Shown in pieces: positions 1 through 6,838 of a stretch of 7,972 nt of DNA. The notes below the pieces were generated by a model. The model saw only the letters and a program-made list of their open reading frames with translations. It ran no database searches and was not told the origin of the DNA. The stretch covers positions 1-7,972 of the forward strand of contig JAFGWQ010000052.1 of the NCBI GenBank assembly GCA_016937075.1, in the 5' to 3' direction. Position 1 is the stretch's first letter, and every line of letters starts with the position of its first letter. Origin of the DNA: Campylobacterales bacterium. Its GTDB lineage: Bacteria > Campylobacterota > Campylobacteria > Campylobacterales > Sulfurovaceae. The position numbers and the translations under genes are program-made.

Positions 1-13
1 AGTTTTATGTTTG

Positions 14-35
14 TATAATATAACATCATATTATA
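14..35 (+). promoter_or_regulatory. Likely -10 box and perfect inverted repeat before the peroxidase gene
   Basis: TATAAT at 14-19 is a perfect -10 hexamer; its -35 region would lie at or beyond the left edge. The same bases begin a perfect 8-bp inverted repeat: TATAATAT (14-21), a 6-base spacer, then ATATTATA (28-35). The repeat ends just before the AAAGGAAA-type ribosome binding site at 37-43 and the ATG at 48. A repressor bound here would cover the -10 box and the transcription start. PerR-type boxes are AT-rich palindromes of similar look, so peroxide control is a reasonable guess, but an AT-rich palindrome can arise by chance. Confidence 0.4.
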
Positions 36-47
36 AAAGGAAACGCA

Positions 48-1148
48 ATGAAAACAAAATCAATCATATTGTCTGCCGGATTGATTTCTTTACTCATTTT
101 TGCCGGATGTAAAGAAAAACCGTCTGATAGTAATGCCAGTACTGCTGTACAGGCTGAAAAAACTACAGCTTCGGCACCAACGGATGAGCTAGCAAAAAGA
201 GTTTTAGCAATGGGCCTCAAGCCTATACCTACAGATCCGGAAGAATTAAGAAAACTAACAGAAGATGTGAACAATACTTTTTCAGAAGAGAAAATAGAAT
301 TGGGTAAAAAACTATATTTTGATCCTAGATTATCTCAAAGTAGTTTAATAAGCTGCAACACCTGTCACAACCTTGCACTTGGTGGTGTAGATGGAGTTGA
401 AGCTGCAATTGGAGACAAATGGACCGCCAATCCTCATCACTTAAATTCTCCCACTGTTTATAATTCGGTCTTTAATAAATCACAATTCTGGGATGGAAGA
501 AGCCCACACTTAGAAGACCAAGCCGAAGGACCGATGCAAGCAAGTCCTGAAATGGCTTCTTCTAAAACGCTAATCGAACAAAGAGTAGTTTCAATTCCTG
601 CCTATGTAGAAGAATTTAAAAAAGCTTACGGCGATGATGTGAAAATCACTTTTGAACTCATAGCAAGAACTATAGGGCTGTTTGAGAGAACCTTGGTTAC
701 TCCTTCTAGATTTGATGACTTTTTAAACGGTGATAGCAATGCACTTACAGCTGAAGAAAAAGAAGGCTTGAAACTATTTGCAGATAAAGGTTGTACTGCT
801 TGTCATACCGGTATTGCTCTTGGCGGAGATATGCAAAGCTTTGATGCACAAGGAATTTATAAATACAAAGATGTGGGCGACTTCACAGGCAATGCAAATA
901 AAATGGTAAAAACTCCAACTCTTAGAAATATAGAGGAGACTGCTCCATATTATCACAATGGTAAAGTATGGACTCTAAAAGAAGCTATCCAAGAAATGGG
1001 CAGAGTACAATTGAATACACAAATTAGCGATGAAGATGCAGCTAAAATTGAAACATTCCTCAAATCACTCACCGGTAGAAAACCTGCTGTTACTTATCCT
1101 GTACTTCCTGCTAGTACACAAAAAACTCCTCAACCTATCGTTAAATAA
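48..1148 (+). CDS. Di-heme cytochrome c peroxidase, predicted lipoprotein
   Basis: This 366-residue protein belongs to the bacterial CcpA/MauG di-heme peroxidase family, which reduces H2O2 to water in the periplasm with electrons from small c-type cytochromes. Two heme-attachment motifs are present: SCNTCH (Cys103, Cys106, His107) and GCTACH (Cys249, Cys252, His253). Trp148 in FWDGR fits the inter-heme Trp, and Gln158 and Glu168 (in SPEM) fit the active-site pair. Met317 in the EMGRVQL stretch fits the axial ligand of the high-potential heme, which favours a peroxidase over MauG, where this ligand is Tyr. The KTPTLRN and APYYHNG blocks are typical. The N terminus is a signal peptide with lipobox FAGC, so Cys21 should be lipidated, followed by a Ser/Ala/Thr/Glu-rich linker to about residue 48. 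Oddly, the position of the usual second His ligand of the low-potential heme is Asp123 (IGDKW), next to a two-residue insertion around His130-His131. The ribosome binding site and ATG are well placed. It appears to be a single-gene unit ended by a hairpin at 1158. Confidence 0.93.
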   Translation: MKTKSIILSAGLISLLIFAGCKEKPSDSNASTAVQAEKTTASAPTDELAKRVLAMGLKPIPTDPEELRKLTEDVNNTFSEEKIELGKKLYFDPRLSQSSLISCNTCHNLALGGVDGVEAAIGDKWTANPHHLNSPTVYNSVFNKSQFWDGRSPHLEDQAEGPMQASPEMASSKTLIEQRVVSIPAYVEEFKKAYGDDVKITFELIARTIGLFERTLVTPSRFDDFLNGDSNALTAEEKEGLKLFADKGCTACHTGIALGGDMQSFDAQGIYKYKDVGDFTGNANKMVKTPTLRNIEETAPYYHNGKVWTLKEAIQEMGRVQLNTQISDEDAAKIETFLKSLTGRKPAVTYPVLPASTQKTPQPIVK

Positions 1149-1157
1149 TTAACACTT

Positions 1158-1183
1158 TGACATCCTTTTGGATGTCACATTTT
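1158..1183 (+). terminator. Rho-independent terminator of the peroxidase gene
   Basis: A perfect 8-bp stem, TGACATCC (1158-1165) with GGATGTCA (1170-1177), closes a TTTT loop and is followed by CATTTTAT. It starts 10 bases after the TAA stop. The T tract is short but the stem and position are good. Confidence 0.7.
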
Positions 1184-1200
1184 ATACTCCTTTGACAATC

Positions 1201-1221
1201 ATGCCAAACTTGTTTTGGCAT
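1201..1221 (+). repeat. Second hairpin in the 1149-1355 spacer
   Basis: ATGCCAAA (1201-1208) pairs perfectly with TTTGGCAT (1214-1221) across a 5-base loop. T-rich sequence follows (ATATTTTGCTTTT), so it may be a back-up terminator. It also lies upstream of the porin promoter and could be an operator. No gene is seen in the 207-base spacer. Confidence 0.45.
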
Positions 1222-1317
1222 ATATTTTGCTTTTATAATATTTTTTCAACATTATGCTAACTCATCATTGTTGCCTAAAATTTAATCATATTTATTGTTA
1301 TTTTATGTTCAATATGT

Positions 1318-1326
1318 TGTTATACT
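1318..1326 (+). promoter_or_regulatory. Extended -10 promoter of the porin gene
   Basis: TGT-TATACT forms an extended -10 element (TGn plus a hexamer with 5 of 6 consensus bases). The upstream region is T-rich without a good -35 box, as is usual for sigma-70 promoters in Campylobacterota. Transcription would start near 1333, giving a leader of about 23 bases that contains the AAGGAG site at 1345-1350. A second TATAAT at 1234-1239 is a weaker alternative with a leader over 100 bases long. Confidence 0.5.
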
Positions 1327-1355
1327 TTGTTACATCACAATAATAAGGAGAAAAG

Positions 1356-2081
1356 ATGAAAGTAAAAACACTGGGTTTAATAGCAATAATTTCAATGAGC
1401 AGTACTCTATATGCGGGCGGCGACATAGCTCCGGTTGAACCGGCCATAATTGCTCCTGCTCCGGCAATAGAGGAGTCATTAGATTTTACATATTCAGCCA
1501 ATATGGCATTGACTAGCAATTATGTATGGAGAGGTATTACTCAGACAGATAATTCACCGGCTATTCAAGGAGGAATAGATCTTGGATATAAAGGTTTTTA
1601 TGCTGGGGTGTGGGGCTCGAATGTAGAATTTGGTTCGGTTTTAGATGAGTCAATGGAACTCGATTTCTATGGTGGATACAAAGGTGAGATAGTTGGAATC
1701 GGATATGATCTAGGATATATAGAATATGCATATCCACACAACTCTTCAGCTCTTAATTTTGGCGAAGTATATGTAGGCTTAAGTAAAAGTATTGATAATC
1801 TTGGGTTGTCAGGAAAATATTATTTTGGCGCAGATGCTCCATCAGGCGTAAAAAAATTAGACTACTATGAATTTGGCGCAAGTTATGCTCTTCCTTATGA
1901 TATATCACTAGGGGCAACTTATGGAGACTACGAAGATGTTGGCAACAATTACAGCGTAAAACTTTCTAAACCGATAGGAAAATTTACAGTTAGTTTAGCA
2001 TATACTGATTTCAATGCAGATAGTGTTGGCGCATATCCTGATCAAGACCATGTTGTTGCTACCATAAGCACATCATTTTAA
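1356..2081 (+). CDS. TorF-family putative outer-membrane porin
   Basis: The 241-residue product matches the TorF-type putative porin family (the Gcw_chp domain of conserved proteobacterial proteins). The hallmark block begins near residue 52: LTSNYVWRGITQT, then a Gln-Gly-Gly-rich stretch and YAGVWGSNV at 82-90. A signal peptide is clear: Lys2 and Lys4, a hydrophobic core, and a likely cut after Ala20 (LYA). The mature start (about 22-40) is rich in Ala, Pro and Ile and looks like a flexible linker. The rest alternates aromatic, Gly and polar residues as in beta strands and ends in Phe, the usual outer-membrane beta-barrel signal. The length is normal for the family. Members are presumed channels; the substrate is unknown and no neighbour suggests one. 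AAGGAG at 1345-1350 supports the chosen ATG. The gene has its own likely promoter and a strong hairpin downstream, so it is probably monocistronic. Confidence 0.85.
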   Translation: MKVKTLGLIAIISMSSTLYAGGDIAPVEPAIIAPAPAIEESLDFTYSANMALTSNYVWRGITQTDNSPAIQGGIDLGYKGFYAGVWGSNVEFGSVLDESMELDFYGGYKGEIVGIGYDLGYIEYAYPHNSSALNFGEVYVGLSKSIDNLGLSGKYYFGADAPSGVKKLDYYEFGASYALPYDISLGATYGDYEDVGNNYSVKLSKPIGKFTVSLAYTDFNADSVGAYPDQDHVVATISTSF

Positions 2082-2114
2082 TATATAACTACTCAATTAC
2101 TTCCTTTTTTGTTT

Positions 2115-2142
2115 AATGTTTCTAGCTCAAGCTAGAAACATT
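2115..2142. terminator. Shared hairpin terminator between convergent genes
   Basis: AATGTTTCTAGCT (2115-2127) and AGCTAGAAACATT (2130-2142) are a perfect 13-base inverted repeat; with a TCAA loop this gives a 12-bp stem. It lies between the stop of the plus-strand porin (2081) and the stop of the minus-strand outer-membrane factor (2155), so it can serve both. The T-rich run GTTATTAATTTAT after it favours the plus direction; the minus side lacks a clean T tract. Confidence 0.75.
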
Positions 2143-2154
2143 GTTATTAATTTA

Positions 2155-3510
2155 TCATCCGCCAAGAGCCAAATAAAGATTAACTCTATTGACATATTGT
2201 CTATATAGATTGTCAACATATGACAACTGCGCATTTCTAGCAGCCTCTCCGGCATCTAACCAATCTTTGAGACTTGAAGCTCCTGCTCGATATCTTATCT
2301 CGTAAAGTTTCTCTGCTTCTTTAGCTTGCAAGTATGCTTGCCTTAGCTCATTGCCTTCTAATGCATATCTTTCATTTGCCGATAATGCATCTTGGACTTC
2401 TTTTAAAGCACTATAGAGCTTTTGACGAAATTCAACTTTAGCCTGCTCATAAACTACTTTTGAGATTTTGAGATTTATGCTGTTTTCATTCCAATTTAAA
2501 AAAGGCAACAGTATATTTAATCCCAAAACACCTACAGGATTTTTAAGAATCTCAACTAAAGCATTTGAACTGGTGCCTATGCTGCCTGTTAAATTAAAAG
2601 ATGGGTAAAAGCTGGATTTAGCCACATCGATACCCAATCCAGCTTCTTGCAAACGCATCTGGGCTGCATGGATGTCAGGTCTGTTGGATAAAGTATCTGC
2701 GGGGATATTGGCAGGAATATTGGACAACGTATCTAACGTAAATCTTTGTGGTATTTTATCAGTATATTTTGCCGGCTCAATGTCCAAAATAATCGCTAAA
2801 GCATGCATGGCTTCAGTGCGAGATTGGAGCAGCTTTTCATAAGATGCTCTTTGGCTAGCTAGTGAACGTTCTGCCATTAGCAGGTCAAGTTTAGATGCTG
2901 CCCCGGCTTTGTATCTTGTACGTATCAGATCGACTATTTTTGTAGAAGAATCTATGTTTTGCTTGGAGAGAGATATATTTTCACTCGAATATGCCAACTG
3001 CCAATACAACTTGGAGACTTCACCTTCTATAAAAAGTTTGCTTGCCTGCAGATCTTGCTCTGTAGCTAAGGCTTCGAGTTCTTTTATATTTTTAGTTGTA
3101 GATAATTTACCCCTCAGATCCAACTCATACCCTACTCCTAAATTTGCTCCGGCATTTATTGTTGAAGCACTACTTTTATCCAATGGTCTTGAGCTTGAAG
3201 CTTGGAGTGAACCAGAAAAGATTGGAAGCATGTTGTTTGTAGCAAGATCCACATTTAATTTTGCTTGTTCTAATTTGTAACTTGCTATGAGAAGCGAAGT
3301 ATTTTGATTTAAAGCCTGTTCTACTAAAAGATTTAGATCTTTTTGCCCAAAACTCTCCCACCATTTTCTATCATTTTGAATATTTGTAATGGAAGTATTT
3401 TTTGGAATATCGATATTTTTTGATGCACAACCACTCAGCAGCAAAAATGCCATACTCGCAGATATTATTGTATAGCGTAACGGTTTTTTATATATATAAA
3501 TTTGATCCAT
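2155..3510 (-). CDS. TolC/NodT-type outer-membrane efflux lipoprotein
   Basis: This 451-residue protein is an outer-membrane factor of the RND/ABC efflux type (two OEP domains), the channel that carries substrate through the outer membrane. The N terminus is a lipoprotein signal (Lys8, Lys9, Arg12, hydrophobic 13-26, lipobox LLSGC), so Cys28 should be lipidated as in NodT/OprM-type members, unlike E. coli TolC. The internal duplication of the family is visible: RYKAGA at 199-204 followed by a Leu/Glu-rich helix, and RYRAGA at 406-411 followed by a similar helix. The LSNRPDI motif at 274-280 is typical of the start of the second half, and the full length is normal. It is the last gene of the macA-macB operon, 8 bases after the macB stop, which makes it the dedicated exit duct of that pump. 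A hairpin at 2115-2142 follows. Membership is secure; the gene name is left blank because several paralogues usually exist. Confidence 0.92.
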   Translation of the reverse strand: MDQIYIYKKPLRYTIISASMAFLLLSGCASKNIDIPKNTSITNIQNDRKWWESFGQKDLNLLVEQALNQNTSLLIASYKLEQAKLNVDLATNNMLPIFSGSLQASSSRPLDKSSASTINAGANLGVGYELDLRGKLSTTKNIKELEALATEQDLQASKLFIEGEVSKLYWQLAYSSENISLSKQNIDSSTKIVDLIRTRYKAGAASKLDLLMAERSLASQRASYEKLLQSRTEAMHALAIILDIEPAKYTDKIPQRFTLDTLSNIPANIPADTLSNRPDIHAAQMRLQEAGLGIDVAKSSFYPSFNLTGSIGTSSNALVEILKNPVGVLGLNILLPFLNWNENSINLKISKVVYEQAKVEFRQKLYSALKEVQDALSANERYALEGNELRQAYLQAKEAEKLYEIRYRAGASSLKDWLDAGEAARNAQLSYVDNLYRQYVNRVNLYLALGG

Positions 3511-3515
3511 ATCAA

Positions 3516-3520
3516 CTCCT
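3516..3520 (-). promoter_or_regulatory. Ribosome binding site overlapping the macB stop
   Basis: Read on the minus strand, TAGGAG contains both the end of the macB stop codon (TAG, 3521-3519) and an AGGAG site five bases before the ATG of the outer-membrane factor. This fixes that start codon and suggests translational coupling. Confidence 0.75.
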
Positions 3521-5468
3521 ATTCTCTACTAAGTGCCACTACAGGGTCTAGTTTGGCTGCATTCTTTGCCGGTATAAAGCCAAAAATTACACCTATAAGA
3601 GTCGAACAAACAAATGCAAAAATAATAGAACCGACTGAAAAGATCATACTAAACATACTACTCATTTGCCCAAATATTTCTCCTATCAAAAGTGCCAATC
3701 CAATTCCAAGCACTCCTCCAAAAAGACAAACTACTACTGATTCTATCAGAAATTGCTGCATAATATCACTCTGTCTGGCTCCAACTGCCATACGGACACC
3801 AATTTCACTTGTACGTTCCGTAACCGATACAAGCATAATATTCATCACACCAATACCTCCAACCACAAGCGCAATAGCAGCTATCATAGAGATTAGCAGC
3901 CTCATCGTTGCAGTGGTACTCTCTATAGTTTGGCGAATACTGTCCAGATTTGCCATATAAAAATCTTTTGTTCTGTGACGTTGCTCTAAAATTTTATTGA
4001 TACCCTCTTCTGCAGCAGTACTTGTGACATCATCAGACACCCTTACAGTGATACCGTTGAGATGTGATTGTCCTAACATTCTACTCATTACAGTAGTATA
4101 TGGCACCCAAATATTTATACTATCAGCTCCCATAAATGCACTAGATAATTTTTTGCTAAGCCCTATAATACGTACGGGCACACTTCCAAGCATAATAGTT
4201 TGACCTACAGGATTTACATCTTGGCCAAATAACTCTTTTTGTGCATTTGGATCTATGACAGCTACTTGAGCGTATTCTCCGACTAGTTTGCTGTCAAACA
4301 TCATCCCCTTGTCTACCTCTATGCCCCTTACTTGGAAAAAATCTTCTCCCACTCCTTTGATCTGGGCATCAACAGATATATTTTTATATCTTACCGTAAC
4401 ACTATCATTGACACTTGGAGTAACACTATCTATAAAATCTTGTTTTTTCAAGATTTCAGCATCCGCCACCGTGAGTGTATGTATCTTTCTGGCATCACGA
4501 TCTCCAAAACCTTTACCGGGATAGATATTGATGGTATTTGTACCCATATTGCTTATATCTTTGAGGATTTTTTGTCGTGAGCCCTCGCCTAATGCAATTA
4601 CCGATACCACTGATGCTATACCGATAATAATACCCAGCATCGTTAAAAATGTGCGCATCCGATGAGCAAGCATGGATTTAAATGCCATCCCAAAAGCTTC
4701 ACTGAATCTATCTATCGTTCCTTGCCAAGGATGCTTGCTGGTTATTTCATTTTTTGTAATAACCTTTGCTTGCAATTCTTCTTTTATGAGACGTTTATCC
4801 GAAATAATCTCCCCATCTTTTATCTCTATAATTCTATGGGCCGTATTAGCTATATTCATATCGTGTGTTACTATAATTACGGTATGGCCGTCTGCATGAA
4901 GTTCTTGGAGTATCTCTATGACTTCTTGACCGCTACGGCTATCCAAGGCTCCCGTGGGCTCATCGGCAAGAATTATCTCTCCACCGTTCATAAGCGCTCT
5001 GGCTATACTTACTCTTTGCTGCTGTCCGCCTGAGAGTTGATTTGGTTTGTGGTTCATCCTATCGCCAAGCCCTAATCTAGTAAGTAGCTTGCTAGCTTTT
5101 TGGACTCTCTCTTCAAATGTGTAATTGGCGTAAATACTAGGCACTTCCACATTACCTAAGGCATCCAAGTCGCCCAGCAGATGATAACGTTGAAATATAA
5201 ACCCGAAATGCTCTCTACGAAGTTCGGCAAGTTCATCTGGGTTCATCTCGTCTGTAGCTTTACCGTGCACTTTGTAGCTTCCGCTACTAGGACGGTCCAA
5301 ACATCCCAATATATTCATCAAAGTTGTTTTGCCCGAACCCGACTGCCCCATTATGGCAACCAACTCACCGGCTTCAATGGTAAGATTAATATCTCTTAGT
5401 ATAGTTACCTCATCATCCCCGGAAGGAAATTTGCGATAAAGATTTTTGACTTCCAAAATAGGCGGCAT
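3519..5468 (-). CDS. macB: MacB-type ABC transporter, ATPase fused to permease
   Basis: At 649 residues the product has nearly the length of E. coli MacB. The ATPase domain comes first: Walker A GQSGSGKT (41-48), Q-loop Gln93, signature LSGGQQQR (145-152), Walker B ILADEP (166-171) with Glu170, and H-loop His202. A first transmembrane helix follows at about 272-293, then a large periplasmic domain (about 295-520), then three helices at about 524-547, 573-598 and 608-633. This one-then-three layout is that of MacB/LolC-type (type VII) transporters, which use ATP in the cytoplasm to drive periplasmic substrates outward through a partner channel (mechanotransmission). All catalytic motifs are intact. 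It starts 2 bases after the macA stop, with a GGGAG site inside the end of macA, and is followed by the outer-membrane factor. E. coli MacAB handles macrolides and some peptides; the substrate here is unknown. Confidence 0.96.
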   Translation of the reverse strand: MPPILEVKNLYRKFPSGDDEVTILRDINLTIEAGELVAIMGQSGSGKTTLMNILGCLDRPSSGSYKVHGKATDEMNPDELAELRREHFGFIFQRYHLLGDLDALGNVEVPSIYANYTFEERVQKASKLLTRLGLGDRMNHKPNQLSGGQQQRVSIARALMNGGEIILADEPTGALDSRSGQEVIEILQELHADGHTVIIVTHDMNIANTAHRIIEIKDGEIISDKRLIKEELQAKVITKNEITSKHPWQGTIDRFSEAFGMAFKSMLAHRMRTFLTMLGIIIGIASVVSVIALGEGSRQKILKDISNMGTNTINIYPGKGFGDRDARKIHTLTVADAEILKKQDFIDSVTPSVNDSVTVRYKNISVDAQIKGVGEDFFQVRGIEVDKGMMFDSKLVGEYAQVAVIDPNAQKELFGQDVNPVGQTIMLGSVPVRIIGLSKKLSSAFMGADSINIWVPYTTVMSRMLGQSHLNGITVRVSDDVTSTAAEEGINKILEQRHRTKDFYMANLDSIRQTIESTTATMRLLISMIAAIALVVGGIGVMNIMLVSVTERTSEIGVRMAVGARQSDIMQQFLIESVVVCLFGGVLGIGLALLIGEIFGQMSSMFSMIFSVGSIIFAFVCSTLIGVIFGFIPAKNAAKLDPVVALSRE

Positions 5469-5470
5469 CT

Positions 5471-6685
5471 TTAATGAGCTCCCATTCTACTCATTCTAGC
5501 TTCTGCTCTAGCTTGTGTTGCATCACTTATTTTTGATGTACCCTGAGATACTATGACTTGTTCATTCTCTTTTAATCCAGAAATTACCTCTGCATTGACA
5601 TTATTATTTACTCCGATACGTACCCATCTTTGATCTATTTGATTGTCTTTGCCTAGTACTCTTACTTGATATTCGCCTTTTGCGTTTTTGGTTCCAAGGG
5701 CTGCAGATGGGATAGCTAATACATTGTTAACTTTGTTTACAAAAATTGTCATTTGAGTTGTCATTCCTATTTTAAGCCTTCTGTCGGTATTTTCCACATC
5801 CATCATGCCGTAATAATATATAGCATCAGTTAAAGTGTTAACATCTATATTGCTATTGTCGACTAGGGCAGTAGGGGCAGGATCTACTGAACGAAGTTTA
5901 GTCTTGTAGTGATGTGTACTATCCCCTAGAATAGTAAAATCAACATCCATTCCTTCTTTTAACCTAAATACATCGCCTTCGGAGATCTCTGCTTTAATAG
6001 TCATTTTATCCAATTCGGCAAGAACTAGTATGGTAGGAGTGGTTTGATTGGCATTGACGGTTTGCCCCTCTTCTACTGCTATAGAAACTACCACTCCATC
6101 CATTGGGGCCACAACCTTGGTATATCCCAATGAAACTTTGGCAGTCTCTATAGCTAGCTTGGAGCGTTTTATGTTGGCTTTAGCTGTAGCTATATTTGCC
6201 TTTGCTAGAGCCAATGAAGCTTTAGCACTATCATATTCTGCTTTGGATGTAGCCCCGCTCTTTATCATCATGGCTTGACGATCAAATTCCAATTTGGCTT
6301 TTTGGAGCGCGGCTTCATGACTGACCAAGGCAGCCTCATTACTTACTAATTCAGCTTCTGCACTTTGTAAATTGTTTCTTTGAGTTTGTGCATCAATAAG
6401 AGCTAAAACGTCTCCTTTTTTGACGTTTTGACCTATCTCAACATTTAGAGATTCGATCTGTCCTGATACTTGCGCACCAACGCTTACTTGTTTATATGCA
6501 TTTGTTACGCCGGTAGCCAATACGGTATCTTCTAAATCCATTTTAGTCACAATGGCAGTTACATTTGTATTTTCTTCTTTTGCCGGGAAAAAAAAGTATT
6601 TTACTGCAAAGCCTATGATTATCAAAAACAATAACCAAATAACTCTTTTTACCCATTTATTTAATTTGGAAAACCAACTTTTCAT
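5471..6685 (-). CDS. macA: MacA-type periplasmic adaptor (membrane fusion protein)
   Basis: The 404-residue product is an adaptor that joins MacB to the outer-membrane channel and stimulates its ATPase. A short basic cytoplasmic start is followed by one membrane anchor (about 14-32). Two lipoyl half-motifs (about 65-100, with VSGQIESL, and about 187-222, with APMDGVV) flank an alpha-helical hairpin (about 101-186) made of Ala/Leu/Lys-rich heptads with a turn near SGATSKAEYD. A beta-barrel domain (about 228-318) includes the AIYYYG segment often seen in MacA proteins, and a membrane-proximal domain follows. The C-terminal tail is rich in Ala, Arg and Met. The chosen ATG has TAGG 7 bases upstream (AGG at 6693-6695). 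It is the first gene of the operon and overlaps nothing. It could be named after another ABC adaptor, but the direct macB neighbour makes MacA the best call. Confidence 0.94.
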   Translation of the reverse strand: MKSWFSKLNKWVKRVIWLLFLIIIGFAVKYFFFPAKEENTNVTAIVTKMDLEDTVLATGVTNAYKQVSVGAQVSGQIESLNVEIGQNVKKGDVLALIDAQTQRNNLQSAEAELVSNEAALVSHEAALQKAKLEFDRQAMMIKSGATSKAEYDSAKASLALAKANIATAKANIKRSKLAIETAKVSLGYTKVVAPMDGVVVSIAVEEGQTVNANQTTPTILVLAELDKMTIKAEISEGDVFRLKEGMDVDFTILGDSTHHYKTKLRSVDPAPTALVDNSNIDVNTLTDAIYYYGMMDVENTDRRLKIGMTTQMTIFVNKVNNVLAIPSAALGTKNAKGEYQVRVLGKDNQIDQRWVRIGVNNNVNAEVISGLKENEQVIVSQGTSKISDATQARAEARMSRMGAH

Positions 6686-6838
6686 ACTATTGCCTATTTA
6701 TGATTTATTTTTTACAAGTGTACCCAATATATATTTAACGAAGGTAAACGGCTTAAACAATGGTAACAAAATAAATATACATTAAGTTACTTAAGCGCGA
6801 TATAAAAAATGCAAGATATACATAACGCACGAACCAAA
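6686..6838 (-). promoter_or_regulatory. Intergenic region expected to hold the macA operon promoter
   Basis: This 153-base gap between the hydrolase stop and the macA start must hold the pump promoter unless transcription reads through from the hydrolase. No clear terminator for the hydrolase is visible. Candidate -10 boxes on the minus strand are TATATT at 6731-6726 and TATATT at 6779-6774, both without a convincing -35. A 13-base palindrome, TTAAGT-T-ACTTAA (6782-6794), lies just upstream of the second. GGTAAAC (6743-6749) and GGTAAC (6762-6767) are a near direct repeat. None of these is a firm site. Confidence 0.3.

Noticed and set aside
48..1148. MauG (tryptophan tryptophylquinone maturation) as identity of the di-heme protein
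   Set aside because: The high-potential heme ligand position reads as Met317, not Tyr, and no amine dehydrogenase genes are nearby.
1298..1519. 73-codon minus-strand open frame across the porin start
   Set aside because: Antisense to the porin signal peptide region and to its promoter; no family features.
2909..3280. 123-codon plus-strand open frame inside the outer-membrane factor gene
   Set aside because: Shadow of the confidently assigned minus-strand coding sequence.
3502..3960. 152-codon open frame on the plus strand opposite the end of macB
   Set aside because: It lies wholly antisense to well-supported membrane helices of MacB, and its Ile/Pro/Thr-rich translation is what the complement of hydrophobic codons gives. 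No plausible ribosome binding site or family resemblance.
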